Shown: in pieces, positions 21,836 to 32,058 of the stretch
Numbering within the stretch: position 1 is the stretch's first letter
Layout of the letters: each line of letters begins with the position of its first letter
NCBI RefSeq assembly: GCF_014356525.2
Contig: NC_052505.1
Span: 4,200,984 to 4,264,983 of the forward strand
Reading direction: 5' to 3'
Origin: Nilaparvata lugens
Taxonomy: Eukaryota; Arthropoda; Insecta; Hemiptera; Delphacidae
DNA length: 64,000 nucleotides
Notes under the pieces: generated by a model
Told to the model about the DNA's origin: nothing
Seen by the model: only the letters and a program-made list of their open reading frames with translations
Database searches by the model: none
Translations under genes and position numbers: made by a program

Positions 21836-24800
21836 TCAAATCTTAATAGTTTTTTTTCGCAAGTGCTGGAAAGTATGTTCCTCTGTGTATTCAGAAACTG
21901 CATAATATGGCCTTACAATCAAGTATTTTTTTAATTCTGAGACAAATAATTTTTTGCTCTCAATAGTTTTGAGATGTAGCGGGAGAAGGTTGAAGAATCG
22001 TGATCCTGTGCAAATTGGAGATCTTCGAAATTTATCTAGTCGGTGCCGAGTGATATTCATATTGGTCTTATTTCTTGTGTTGCAGCTATGTTGATTGCCT
22101 CTTAAAGGTGGATTTGAGTTTTTTGCTAGTATTATAGTTTCCAAGATGTATATAGATATTACTGTAAAAATTTTGTTTTCCAGAAACAGAGGCCTGCAGT
22201 GCTCAATTACATTCGTTTGAAAAATTGTTCTTATTGCCTTTTTTTGTATTCTAAGTATTTGGTCAAGACAGTTTTGGGGTGCAGCTCCCCAGGCAACAAT
22301 CCCATATCGCAGGTGCGAAGTAAACAGCGAATAGTAAGCAGTTAGAGCCGTTTTTTCATCCGTAGTATTTCTTATTCGTCGTATCACATAAAGTGCTGAG
22401 GATAATTTCTTAGATAAGTAGTCGCAATGCTGTTTCCAGCTCAAGTTCTTATCGACCATCACACCAAGAAACTTAGTAGAGCCCACCGCCAGCATGCTGT
22501 CCTCTCTCAACTCCTCATCCTCTCTATTGCAGTTGTTTGGTGTGAAGTTGATGAGCGTTGTCTTTTTCTTGTTGATATTGAGTTTCAGACTATTGCAGAT
22601 TGATGTGGCTTCTTCAAATGCTAGGCTAACTCCACTATTGTTTGCTTTCTGATTGGTAGGTAAAATAATGGTAGTATCGTCAGCAAAAAGGATGCACGTT
22701 TTGTTTTCTGTGAGTAGCTCTGGGAAATCATTAATATAAATAAGGAAAAAAAGAGGTCCTAAGATTGACCCCTGAGGTACTCCCCTAGTGACTTTCTTCA
22801 TAGATGAGTGGATGTTTTGTAAGCTTGTTTCGTTCTGGTATAATATGTCCACGTATTGAAATCTCTCAGAGAAATAATTCTGGATCCAACGTAAGGCCAG
22901 TTCGCTTATGTTGAGCTGTCTGAGCTTAGAGATCAGTATATTTTGGTCAAGATTATCGAAAGCTTTTTGGAGGTCCAGAAATAGTCCTGATGCTATCCTT
23001 TTATCCTCCCAGATCTCATTTATTGTGCTGCATAAGTCGGCTATAGCTGTGTTAGTACTCCGCCCCTTCCTAAACCCATGTTGGAAACTTGTTATCAGTT
23101 TATTATTCTCCAGATGGTTGACTAACTGATCGTAAACTGTTCGTTCCAGAAGTTTTGATACAATGGGCAGGTTGGCTATCGGCCTATAATTGTTAGGATC
23201 TTGTTTGTCTCCCTTTTTGTGTGTGGGATGTACCTTGGCTATCTTTAATTTCGTGGGTAAGGCTGCTTGACTAAGAGAAGAATTTATAATATGTAATATG
23301 GGCTTGATTATTTCTTTTTTACAGTATCTTATCATCCTTCCCGATAACTCGTCAAATCCAGTTGAGTTATTTGATTTAAGTCTATTGAAAAGAATGTCCA
23401 AATGAGACTGTGTAATTCTTTTGAATGTTAAGAGAGCTGGTATGTTTTTGTTTGGAACTATTTGAGTACTATTCTGTTGGTTAGGATGAGGGTTTGGTGT
23501 TGTAAACTGTTCATTGAAAATATTACTGATCAAGTGTGGATCCATAATTTGATTGCCCTTGTCAACAAGGCTGATGTTTTTGGAATGACTGCACTGCTTG
23601 TTCCGCTCTTTATTTACATGTTTCCAAATTGCTTTCGTTTTATTATCAGACTGCATGATTTTGATTATGGCATGTTGTTTTCTTCTCTTTTTCACTTCCA
23701 TATCATAGATTTGTTTAGATTCTTGGTACTTTATTTTATCATTAGTTGATCCTGTAAGTGTATATCTGTCTTGGTCTTGTTTTAAATGGGCTTTCAATTG
23801 GATAATTTTGCTGTCCCAAAATATGGCTTTCTTAGTTGTATTAATCTTTTTTGATATCCTGGGCATAATCTGGTCAAGAGAATTGCGCATTATCCTTAAA
23901 AAGTTGTTATATTTCATCTCAACAGAGGCTGGTGTGTATACTGATTCCCAGTTTGTTGATTTTAGTAGATTTTTTAAATCAGACAGTTTTGCATTTGAAG
24001 AATTTCGAGAGTATTGAAATGTTGGTTCCTGGGCTCTGTTCTTATTTTTTATTTTACATATTAAATGGTGATGATCGGATATAGCTGAGCTTTCTGCTAG
24101 AACGTGTATGTCTTCCTTCTGTATGTTTGTATAGCAGCCATCAATACTGGATGCTGTGCTCTGAGTTTTCCTTGTTATAGGAATGTCACAAATCCGGCAC
24201 CCATATTCAATCAGTAAATTTTGCAGGTCTTTTACTCCTTGGTTGTCTGTTTTTAAAATATCAAAATTCGCATCCCCCAAAATAACAATATGATTATTTC
24301 TTGCTTGATGCTGTAGAAGATGGGCTAATTTTTCTAAGAATATAGCTGTTGTGCTAGCACTTGGGGACCGATAAGTTCCTATCAGAATGAGGTTACGAGA
24401 TCCATATTTCAACTTCATTGCTACAGTTTCAAAGATTTGTCCAGCTGGCTCGCTTAAATCACCTAGTTTAATCTTTTCAATCTCCAAAGATATGTCATTT
24501 TTTACGAATAGTGCAATGCCACCCCACATTTTTTCTGACCGGCAGTACTCACTTAACAGTCTATATCCTTCAATATTTGTTATATTTAATTGCTCAAATC
24601 TCAAACCATGTTCCGAAATGATCAATATGTCTGGAGAATATTTGTCTATCTCGATAAGCAGTCTGTCTAGTTTACTTTGAAGTCCTCTTTGGATGTTGAG
24701 ATGGAATATTGTTAATGGTCTATTATATCTAGGTGAGTTTTTTGTTATTCTATCATTCCTATTCTTATGGTCCTGCTTATTGTTTCTATGAGGATGAGTC

Positions 24801-24862
24801 TTTTGTCTGTCTATTGTATTTGCTTGATAATCTGCACAAGATTCACTGGCACTTATAAAAAA
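21836..24862 (-). CDS. LINE-B ORF2: endonuclease-reverse transcriptase, entered by -1 frameshift
   Basis: About 1,008 codons open from the slippery heptamer to the TAA, with no ATG in the first ~80 codons. The endonuclease begins with LTIFHLNIQRG; the catalytic Glu is in LIISEHGL, followed by IGTYRSP, VILGDANFD, IDGCYTN and SDHHHL. A linker leads to the RT with GFDELSGRMI, NYRPIANLP, FLDLQKAFDNLD, GVPQGSILGPLFFLIYINDF and the catalytic FADDT near 22680. The C-terminal block YGIVAWGAA follows. No RNase H is seen, as expected for CR1/L2 types. The stretch upstream of 24625, including the endonuclease start, is only reached if translation comes from ORF1 or from a non-AUG start. The frame is intact. 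Confidence 0.85.
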   Translation of the reverse strand, partial: FFISASESCADYQANTIDRQKTHPHRNNKQDHKNRNDRITKNSPRYNRPLTIFHLNIQRGLQSKLDRLLIEIDKYSPDILIISEHGLRFEQLNITNIEGYRLLSEYCRSEKMWGGIALFVKNDISLEIEKIKLGDLSEPAGQIFETVAMKLKYGSRNLILIGTYRSPSASTTAIFLEKLAHLLQHQARNNHIVILGDANFDILKTDNQGVKDLQNLLIEYGCRICDIPITRKTQSTASSIDGCYTNIQKEDIHVLAESSAISDHHHLICKIKNKNRAQEPTFQYSRNSSNAKLSDLKNLLKSTNWESVYTPASVEMKYNNFLRIMRNSLDQIMPRISKKINTTKKAIFWDSKIIQLKAHLKQDQDRYTLTGSTNDKIKYQESKQIYDMEVKKRRKQHAIIKIMQSDNKTKAIWKHVNKERNKQCSHSKNISLVDKGNQIMDPHLISNIFNEQFTTPNPHPNQQNSTQIVPNKNIPALLTFKRITQSHLDILFNRLKSNNSTGFDELSGRMIRYCKKEIIKPILHIINSSLSQAALPTKLKIAKVHPTHKKGDKQDPNNYRPIANLPIVSKLLERTVYDQLVNHLENNKLITSFQHGFRKGRSTNTAIADLCSTINEIWEDKRIASGLFLDLQKAFDNLDQNILISKLRQLNISELALRWIQNYFSERFQYVDILYQNETSLQNIHSSMKKVTRGVPQGSILGPLFFLIYINDFPELLTENKTCILFADDTTIILPTNQKANNSGVSLAFEEATSICNSLKLNINKKKTTLINFTPNNCNREDEELREDSMLAVGSTKFLGVMVDKNLSWKQHCDYLSKKLSSALYVIRRIRNTTDEKTALTAYYSLFTSHLRYGIVAWGAAPQNCLDQILRIQKKAIRTIFQTNVIEHCRPLFLENKIFTVISIYILETIILAKNSNPPLRGNQHSCNTRNKTNMNITRHRLDKFRRSPICTGSRFFNLLPLHLKTIESKKLFVSELKKYLIVRPYYAVSEYTEEHTFQHLRKKTIKI

Positions 24863-26193
24863 TTATTTGATCTGATATTATATGATTCCAGATTTGAAAC
24901 TCCAAAGCAGCCAATTTCTACACTATTTACTCTATTTACATGTGATTTACTAAGCCCAGTAACATCCTTATTGGTTCTTTTGCCAATAACGTGTCTTGTA
25001 ATAAGTTTCCTCAACTTCTCTTTTCCACTAATCTTGTTCAAATGTAGGCCATGCCGAGTATAGTCTCCTCTTTCGAATTTCGCTAGGTCCAATATATCTA
25101 TATCATCAGTACGAGATATTGCCCTGGTCAGCCATTCATTAAATTTCGTGACTTGAAAGTTCATTTGTGGTCTGTCATATCTACAGGGTACAGTACATAT
25201 TGATAGATTCGTTCGTTTTGCAGTTTCAAAAACAGGTTGCAGGTCAATTTGAGTTTTATGTCTCGTGCACTCGTCGTCCATATCATTGGTTCCGGCCATT
25301 ACCAAAACTCTGTCTTCAAAATCAAAGTCTTTTGTCATTTGAGCCAAGTCACGTGTTACTGCTTTGAAATTTCCGCCAGGTTTAGCAACCACTGTCACTT
25401 CAAAGTCATCATTTCGCAGATCGTTGTTCAGATCCCATCCCAGGTCCCTACCGTGACTGTCGGCCATCACCAACAATTTTCTCCTTCTTTTTTTCTTCTT
25501 ATGAGTTTTCTTAGTTTCATTACAAACTCTATCAATTTTGTCGTCCGCCTCCGTGTTACCGCTCTGAAAGATTCTGAAAGAGTTATCTGTAGGTACTGTA
25601 ATGAGATTTTGTTGTCGGCGCTGGGCTGTGCTGCCTGGTGAATAGAATGATTTTAGGTCTTTTATCTCTAGATCGAGTGTTTCTTTCTCATTTTTTAAAG
25701 TGGAGTTCTCAGCTTCCAGCACCTCTATACTAATCTTCATGCGATCAGTTACCTCCCTGCACTCTATTAGCTGCTTGTCCACCTCAATGCAATGGTTCAA
25801 CGCATCATTCCATTGCTGTCTCAATACAGCCATCTGTTCAATCAAGTCTAGATTTTCTTTTTTCAATGAATCAATGCATGTTTTATTGTTTAAATTCAAT
25901 TCATTCGATTCATTTGGACCAGGGTGGAGGGAAGAATTTAAATTTATCGGAGTGCTGCAATCAGTATCCGTCGGTACACCAGAAACGGAGGACAGAACAT
26001 TATCCGTATCGTTGAGAGAATCGAAGTCGTCAACAATAGTTGTCTCTTCATTAAGAGAGTCTTCGCCGATATAATCGGATCTGTTGTCAGGAGGGGGGTG
26101 ATTATGTGAGATTGACTGACTCATTTCTACTATCTTTGTTATTTCCCCGTCTGTTTTCAAAGCAGCCTTACATTTTTTGTTAAACAACGCCAT
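24853..26193 (-). CDS. LINE-B ORF1: FLYWCH remnant, coiled coil, SGNH/GDSL esterase
   Basis: 446 residues from the first ATG. Residues 7-33 (KKCKAALKT ... ISHNHPPP) match the C-terminal half of a FLYWCH zinc finger, with its second Cys and HxH pair. Residues ~106-182 are a coiled coil. Residues 228-239 are strongly basic. From about 238 there is an SGNH/GDSL hydrolase: block I ADSHGRDLG (Ser246), block II KPGGN (Gly273/274), block III AGTNDMD (Asn303), block V TRHGLHLN (His384). Such esterase ORF1s are known in CR1/L2 LINEs; the FLYWCH part is unusual. Upstream of the ATG a shifted frame reads AAGLRQWRCL, the missing front half of the finger, so one A may have been lost from the A6 run. The ORF ends at a T TTT TTA TAA sequence. 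Confidence 0.8.
   Translation of the reverse strand: MALFNKKCKAALKTDGEITKIVEMSQSISHNHPPPDNRSDYIGEDSLNEETTIVDDFDSLNDTDNVLSSVSGVPTDTDCSTPINLNSSLHPGPNESNELNLNNKTCIDSLKKENLDLIEQMAVLRQQWNDALNHCIEVDKQLIECREVTDRMKISIEVLEAENSTLKNEKETLDLEIKDLKSFYSPGSTAQRRQQNLITVPTDNSFRIFQSGNTEADDKIDRVCNETKKTHKKKKRRRKLLVMADSHGRDLGWDLNNDLRNDDFEVTVVAKPGGNFKAVTRDLAQMTKDFDFEDRVLVMAGTNDMDDECTRHKTQIDLQPVFETAKRTNLSICTVPCRYDRPQMNFQVTKFNEWLTRAISRTDDIDILDLAKFERGDYTRHGLHLNKISGKEKLRKLITRHVIGKRTNKDVTGLSKSHVNRVNSVEIGCFGVSNLESYNIRSNNFL
24856..24862 (-). promoter_or_regulatory. Candidate -1 ribosomal frameshift heptamer, T TTT TTA, before the ORF1 stop
   Basis: On the minus strand the last ORF1 codons are AAT TTT TTA TAA. The heptamer T TTT TTA is in the correct zero-frame phase for the X XXY YYZ rule. 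Slipping back one base enters the ORF2 frame, which is open from here on, whereas the ORF2 frame is closed by a TAA just upstream. ORF2 lacks an AUG in its first part. The phase, the frame junction and the missing AUG are seen; frameshifting itself is inferred. Confidence 0.65.
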
Positions 26194-26226
26194 TGGCGTA
26201 AACCAGCAGCATTAATATTTGTAAAC

Positions 26227-27795
26227 CTGTAAGTAAAATAGCGAAAAGTCAACTTAGGGTTTCCCTTATTAGTTCTCCCTATTATGAAATCCTCCATTGC
26301 AATCCTCTCTTGTAATCAGAGTATCAATAGTAAACCTCAATTAGGTATGTCCTGAGATTTAGTAGAAAAGAATATGAATAAATAACTTACAAATATGCTC
26401 TATTTAGGATAGAGAGAGAAAAAAAATAGTATGATTGGATTCAAGTGTTAGTAATGTAATATTGATAGAGGAATTAAATTAGAATTAGAAACATCCATAC
26501 AGACGATTAATTAGGATTATATTTGACAGGATTAATAGTAATTATTGTAATAGTGATGTAATTAAAATTACATGTAATGTGTTATTCACAATAAATATAA
26601 AGCAGTATGTGGGTGAAAAATAATGCAAGGAGTCTTCAGAATAAATACATGGAAGATGAGTTAGAGATATAACTTTTACAGATACCCAATAACAGAAAGT
26701 TATATTCAAGTTATAATGTATACGTAAGTTATATTAAAGTCCAATTTATTCTGTCTATGTAACAGAAAGTTATATTAAAGTACAATGTATTCTGTCTATG
26801 TAACAGAAAGTTACATCAAAGTTATGTTAAATATTACAGAAAGTAATATTCTGATACAGAAAGTGATATTCTGTGATAAAAACGTTTGAGAATTTATTCT
26901 GTCTGGTCAATAATAGTGAAAGTTACAACTGATATCAGTCTGCACGGCGTCAGGAATCAAGATAGCAAGTTAAAGTTACGATTTTTTATAGAGGTTAGAG
27001 ATGCCGGTTTATCTCTTGTTTTGGGACTCTATCACACGATAAGCTCCAGAGTCAACGTCGACAATCAGAGATAAACGCTAGCTAGGAAAGAGACACTCAA
27101 AAACACGAAACGGTAGTACTGTACTATATTGTAGCTTGATGTTGAAAGGAAACGATAAGAAATTAATTTACTCGTATTCTTTTATAGAAATCTTTGAAGA
27201 GTTCGTACCGTAGAGTATGTATAGAACTTTTCAGCTAAAATATCCTAGTTCAAGCAAACACCGAGATTTAGTCTGCCCCTCACTGAGAACCAAGTTACTG
27301 TTAATTAATGTGGCCCTTTTGATTCCAACAAATAAATATCGGGCGTATCCCGTCCGCCTCCGGGACAAGCCCGAAAAATGCCCAGAGCAAGGCTGCACAG
27401 AGTTTACAAATAATATACCCCTGTACACCGCTTACAAGGACAAGTGGAACACAAAAGAATGTATGTTTGCCACTTAGAATATCGAAAAAGTCTCTGAAAT
27501 ACGTAATTGTTGTTTGAAAAGTTATTGAGTAATTAATTAGTTGATTCGTTGTGAGAAGCAGATCAGTAACTAATCCAAATCCCAATGGAATTACAATTTA
27601 TTAAAAACTTATCAATCAGCCTAACTGAATTGTTCAACTGTTTGAGATGATAAAGAAATAAAATTTGGAGTGTGAATCACCAGAGATCTATTGAAGAATA
27701 ATCACTAGAAACTCTTCACGTATTGTAACAGTCTATTAACAAATTTTCTAGATGAGCTGAGGTTCAGAAAAATATTTACAGATTGTTTAATTGCA
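26227..27795. other. No supported gene; short 41-bp repeats near 26690-26820
   Basis: AACAGAAAGTTATATTAAAG and TTCTGTCTATGT blocks recur at about 41-bp spacing around 26690-26820. The rest, including the 86-codon open frame at 27217, shows no domain. LINE-B 5' sequence may extend into the start of this stretch. Confidence 0.35.
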
Positions 27796-28029
27796 GCTTA
27801 TTATCTTCGTAAACGAAAGATCAAAAGACGTAGATGTCAAGTTCACCCGATGGTCACTGAAAGAGCATTTCAAAGGGAATTTAGTACCATTATATACATC
27901 ATTTTGCTTGGGGATAAAGATATAATGTTTAACTACCTCAGAATGTCCATCAGAAATTTTGATGAGTTATTTCGAGCTAGTATCATCATTGGGAATACTT
28001 GCAGTCATTTTAAGCTACGGATTAAATAA
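27796..28029 (+). pseudogene. PIF/Harbinger transposase N-terminal fragment
   Basis: Open frame of 77 codons: AYYLRKRKIKRRRCQVHPM, then TERAFQREF and NYLRMSIRNFDELF. The R-R-x-x-V-H-P, then a Phe/Glu-rich segment, then YLRMS..NFDELL pattern is the usual N-terminus of Harbinger (DDE_Tnp_4) transposases. The catalytic DDE part is absent and the frame ends after unrelated codons at a TAA (28027-28029). An acceptor-like ATTGCAG precedes it. A Harbinger source fits the TTA/TAA target sites of the MITE at 46554 and 62871. Confidence 0.7.
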
Positions 28030-28522
28030 ATGTAGATAATATTAATAATATATGATTTTTCCAATAAAAAATTTAGAAATGATTGAAGAAATGTATAGAA
28101 AAGCTCTGATTTCGAATATGACACTATTAATTGAATTCGTTCATTATGCTATTCAATATCAGCTGATTGTCGGGCAGAGGTTTCAGCACATTGGTTATAT
28201 TGCGATCGGGCTACTGATCAGTACAGCTCAGAAAGCTTCTATTTGCTTCAATAACGCGTCAGTCGACCGATGGAACGGATGCGCACGAGCTCGATCGATG
28301 GTCTTCGTACGCAGTGTAAAACGCATGGTCCTAACCGTGCGCATGCGTGCCGTCAGTCCTGCTCTATACGGATACATGGAATATCTATGGAAAAGACTGA
28401 CGGTCGGTCAAGCTCTGTAACCGGCCTTAAACCCAAAAATAAAAAAATAAAGAACATACTGGAATGTTCGCTCTTTCAAAATTTCATTAGTATGTGAATA
28501 TTTCATTTTTTGTGATAATAAT

Positions 28523-28684
28523 AATAATAATAATAATATCGAGTAACCTGGCTGGCTCAGGTCTGGTGTCAGAGTTTTCAGGTCGCAGCTGATCAATTTC
28601 AGGGCCTCTGACATGACCTAACGACTGCTTTTTAGGCAGCCGGGACCGACGGCTTAACGTGTCCATCCGAAACACGGGTGATAA
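28523..28684 (-). mobile_element. 162-bp retroposon insertion private to copy A
   Basis: Absent from copy B, which reads straight across (54030-54047). It is flanked by TTTGTGATAATAAT at 28509-28522 and 28685-28698, a target duplication of up to 14 bp. An AAT repeat lies at its plus-strand left end, i.e. a TTA-repeat 3' tail on the minus strand. GC-rich body; a SINE or a 5'-truncated LINE end. Confidence 0.7.
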
Positions 28685-29425
28685 TTTGTGATAATAATGT
28701 ACAATATTCTTTCTACGAGGGTTTGGTTTTGAAGCATCTAAATTTGAAAATATTTTATGGCTGAGAATTTTGTGAAGTGAAGAACTACAAGATTTGACAT
28801 ATTTTGGAGTATGTGTAACCTTATCTAAATTTGGGAGTGGAACAGCATAGGGTTACCTTATTTTTCCTCTTCCTATCATTTTGATGATATACTTATTATG
28901 ATAAAGAATAAAGAGGGGGACGCTTTGCTTTAATCGAATCAGTAAAATCGATAGTATTTAATTCCAGTATCAATACTATCTAACTAACCCAACTCGATTC
29001 ATCGATATAGGTGATCACTGGTTCAAGTAAAGTCTAGCCAAATTATATTAAACATTGATGTAATTTGTGAGCTATTTACACTGCTTTTTTGAATGGATGA
29101 TTTATTGATTATGATTGTCAAATGTGATTGAAATTGATAACTATAAACTATTTCAATGCAATTTTATATATTCCCATGGCTTCTTGGGCAGAGAAATATT
29201 CCCCAATCATAAGTTCCTTCCCAATGGGAACATTCCCGACTTACATTACTACCCTCAAAAATTAGCACTGACTACCCTGGAAATCTCCCCATCTGCCCAC
29301 TACACCCGGATCCATGCCTACACTCACCTCTCCCCCCATCTTCTATCTTCCTCATTTTGTTCAAGCAAATCAGTCTTAGCGCAAAACGCCTATAATATAT
29401 TCCAATGCAAACAGAAGAGATGTAG

Positions 29426-29775
29426 CACTTAGTCCATTCTGTTTCCATTGGACCATATTTTTATATAGAGGTGGGAGAATCCTCTATGCCACGTTGGTGT
29501 GAACTGTAAGTAGAAGTATATTACAAAATATTTATTCTACCACTCCTACCCATCACTCGAACTTGAAAATTTTAAATGTTATTTTCAAATTTCACCAACT
29601 TATTTTTTATCATTCGATCAATCAATAATTCGTTTGTTCTTTCTCTTTCAGATACCAAAACATATTACACAATTTAGATGGACAGATAGAAAGTGTGAAC
29701 ATCAAAAGCCATCGTGTGTGTTTCCCAGTTTCCATTCTGCATCTAACAATAGTAACCGAACATCCAACATCATAA
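29426..29775 (+). CDS. Small two-exon gene candidate, copy A
   Basis: Exon 1 is open after an in-frame stop at 29423-29425 and ends GAACT|GTAAGT at 29505/29506. A 146-nt intron ends in TTCTCTTTCAG at 29651. Exon 2 (29652-29775) continues the same frame to a TAA. The first ATG in frame is at 29486, giving 47 residues: MPRWCELYQNILHNLDGQIE and on to HLTIVTEHPTS. Open sequence reaches 26 codons into exon 1 and includes IGPYFYIEVGESS, so an upstream exon is possible. Copy B keeps the frame, donor, acceptor and stop with only conservative or mild changes. No family recognised. The alternative is chance, since both copies are recent. Confidence 0.4.
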
Positions 29776-31112
29776 CTTTATTATATCATCTAGTTAATTT
29801 TGATATCACATTAACTATAAAGCTTTCCTCATAATATACAAGAAATTAATACATTGCCGAGATTGTCAAAGATGTGAATTTTCAATGTGCTTTGATGCAA
29901 ATTATTTCAAAAAACTAATTTCATGGTTAGCTATGCATAAATTAATAGGCATGATGCTCATTCTTTACTGAATCGAAATAAGCTGTTATAACTTTGTCAA
30001 CTATTAATTTGGTTTTCAATAAACTAGTTATGATCAGATGCCTTATTAATAAATGCAAAATTCATGTAGCTTATGTAGCTTTTCTGCAATAAACTAAAAT
30101 TACTCAATAATTAAGTTGTTTAAGTTAGGCCACATTCACACCAGAGTTGTCAACTGAGTTCTCAACAATGAGACAATTTCTAGATATCCTTGTTTTAAAC
30201 AAAAAGTTTAGTTTCCTAACCAGTATGAGAAACACTGAAAAAGTTGTGAACAAAATCTTCTACCTCTACAAGTCCACGCAGACTATACAGTCTCTTTTAG
30301 GCTAATTCTTTGACAACTAGTACTCTACTCTGTTGCTCTACAAAAGAACATCAACTTTATGTTGAAAACTGTTCATGTACCAAATTTTTTTGTTGACAAC
30401 TTTGGTGTAAATGCAGCAGCTTCAGCATTTATCCTTATCCATTAAATTATATTGTTGTTCTAGAGTATACTCTTCACTTTTAATTAGCCTATGTCGCACC
30501 TGGCTATTCCATTATCTGCGAGCGAAATAGTAACAACTATCAACAGTATATAGCTGGCTTTTAGAATTCCACTAGCTTCAAAAGTTGAACATGTCAACAA
30601 TTCATTCGGGCCTCTGAGACAAGTACGCAGGTAATGAATAATTGAATATCACATTAACTGTTTTGTTAGAAGCTATACAAGCATCGTTTGTCAGGTGTGA
30701 CACATGGGCTTAACTTTATAAGGCTTGCAATGATGATTCTAATCTGAAACAAATAATAGCTATAATACTTTGAAATCATTAAAAAATATTATTTTCCACA
30801 GAATAGGCAATGTCGTTATTGTTAGTCACTTTAGGTACGCCTGTATTTCTAATTTTAATTTTTGTAAAATCTCAAATTGATTTTTTCTTCATTCATATGC
30901 AATATATACCGGTAATCTTCTATTCCATCTTACATTACATTAATTCCAAAAAAGTTGGCATAATATTATTATATTAAATTGATGGTTAGCTGTCACAGGA
31001 GAATAGAAAGGCTATTATATCTATGAACTCAGTACGGTAACCAATAACGAATAATAATTTGTCTATTGATGAAAAAATATTTTATAAAATAGGAATATCC
31101 AATGTAAGTTAA

Positions 31113-32058
31113 CCTTCCTGCAGTCGCGCTGTTGTAAAAAGTACAACAGTGTCAGTTTTTTTGCTGCACAAAGCTATTGAATGGAGTGGTGTCAGTGAAT
31201 GAGTCACCTATGTATTCCAAAACTTCCTCCCCATCACTCCACTGAGTTGCAGTATCAACCGAGCAATGATTCAGTCTTTAGGTGCCCTTTAGTCGCGACA
31301 GTTCATAAGTATAGTGCATACGATAAACAGTGCATAGGGAGAAAGACTGCCAAAGAACCAATAACACAGCAGAATTGTTGGCTTTGCTTGGTGTACCTTA
31401 TTGGGCTACGAAAAGGTAATCATGCAAATATTCATAGGCGTAATATAATTCAATTTATTTCACCAAAACACAGAAAACAGTACAAAGATGTGACAATCAG
31501 AAAAAAAAATTATTATTCTAAATATCTATATCTATCTGCAAAGATGGGGCGGAGCTCCTGAAATTTTTACAGATATGGGACTTGTGGCAGTTGATAGAGC
31601 TTATCGATGACTATTTCAGGTATAACTTTAATCAAAATCGTTGGAGCCGTTTTCGAGAAAATCGCGAAAAACCCTGTTTTTGACAACATTTTAGCCGCCA
31701 TCTTGAATCGCATTTGATCGAAATTGTTCGTGTCGGATCCTTATATTGTAAGGGCCTTACGTTCCAAATTTCAAGTCATTCCGTTAATTGGGAGATGAGA
31801 TATGGTGTACACAGACGCACATACACTCATACACACACACACACACATACAGACCAATACCCAAAAACCACTTTTTTGGACTCAGGGGACCTTGAAACGT
31901 ATAGAAATCTAGAAATTGGGGTACCTTAATTTTTTTCGGAAAGCAATACTTTCCTTACCTATGGTAATAGGACAAGGAAAGTAAAATAGAATGTTGTAAA
32001 AATTACAACATGCGACTGCTGGTGTGATTAGCTCGAGTAGGGCGCGACTTCCGGAAGG
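31113..32058. mobile_element. piggyBac-like element, copy A
   Basis: Flanked by TTAA at 31109-31112 and 32059-32062, the piggyBac target site. The ends CCTTCCTGCAGTCGCGC and (inverted) CCTTCCGGAAGTCGCGC match; palindromic GTTGTAA...TTACAAC blocks sit just inside each end. The frame 31199-31561 (MSHLCIPKLPPHHSTELQ...) may be a transposase relic, with no recognisable catalytic Asp motif. From about 31545 the interior is replaced by an unrelated GT/CA repeat, unlike copy B. Confidence 0.65.
31545..31985 (-). repeat. GT/CA dispersed repeat inserted in the piggyBac of copy A
   Basis: Inverted relative of the 6769-7100 repeat: GATGGGGCGGAGCTCCTG start, a TTTTCGAGAAAATCG block, a (CA)n run near 31835, GACTCAGGGGACCTTGAAAC and a CCTATGGTAATAGGACAAGG end. 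Not present in copy B. Confidence 0.65.

Larger units (their letters stand above)
21718..26226 (-). mobile_element. LINE-B: nearly intact CR1/L2-like non-LTR retrotransposon
   Basis: The minus strand carries ORF1 (26193-24853), ORF2 (to 21836), a short 3' untranslated region and a 3' tail of GAACT pentamers (21718-21745). CR1/L2-type elements end in short tandem repeats instead of poly(A), which fits. An SGNH/GDSL esterase in ORF1 is established for CR1/L2-like LINEs. The upstream limit is put at 26226, just downstream of a splice-acceptor-like ACTTACAG; the true 5' end is not visible. Coding capacity looks intact except for a possible one-base slip at the extreme start of ORF1. Confidence 0.85.
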
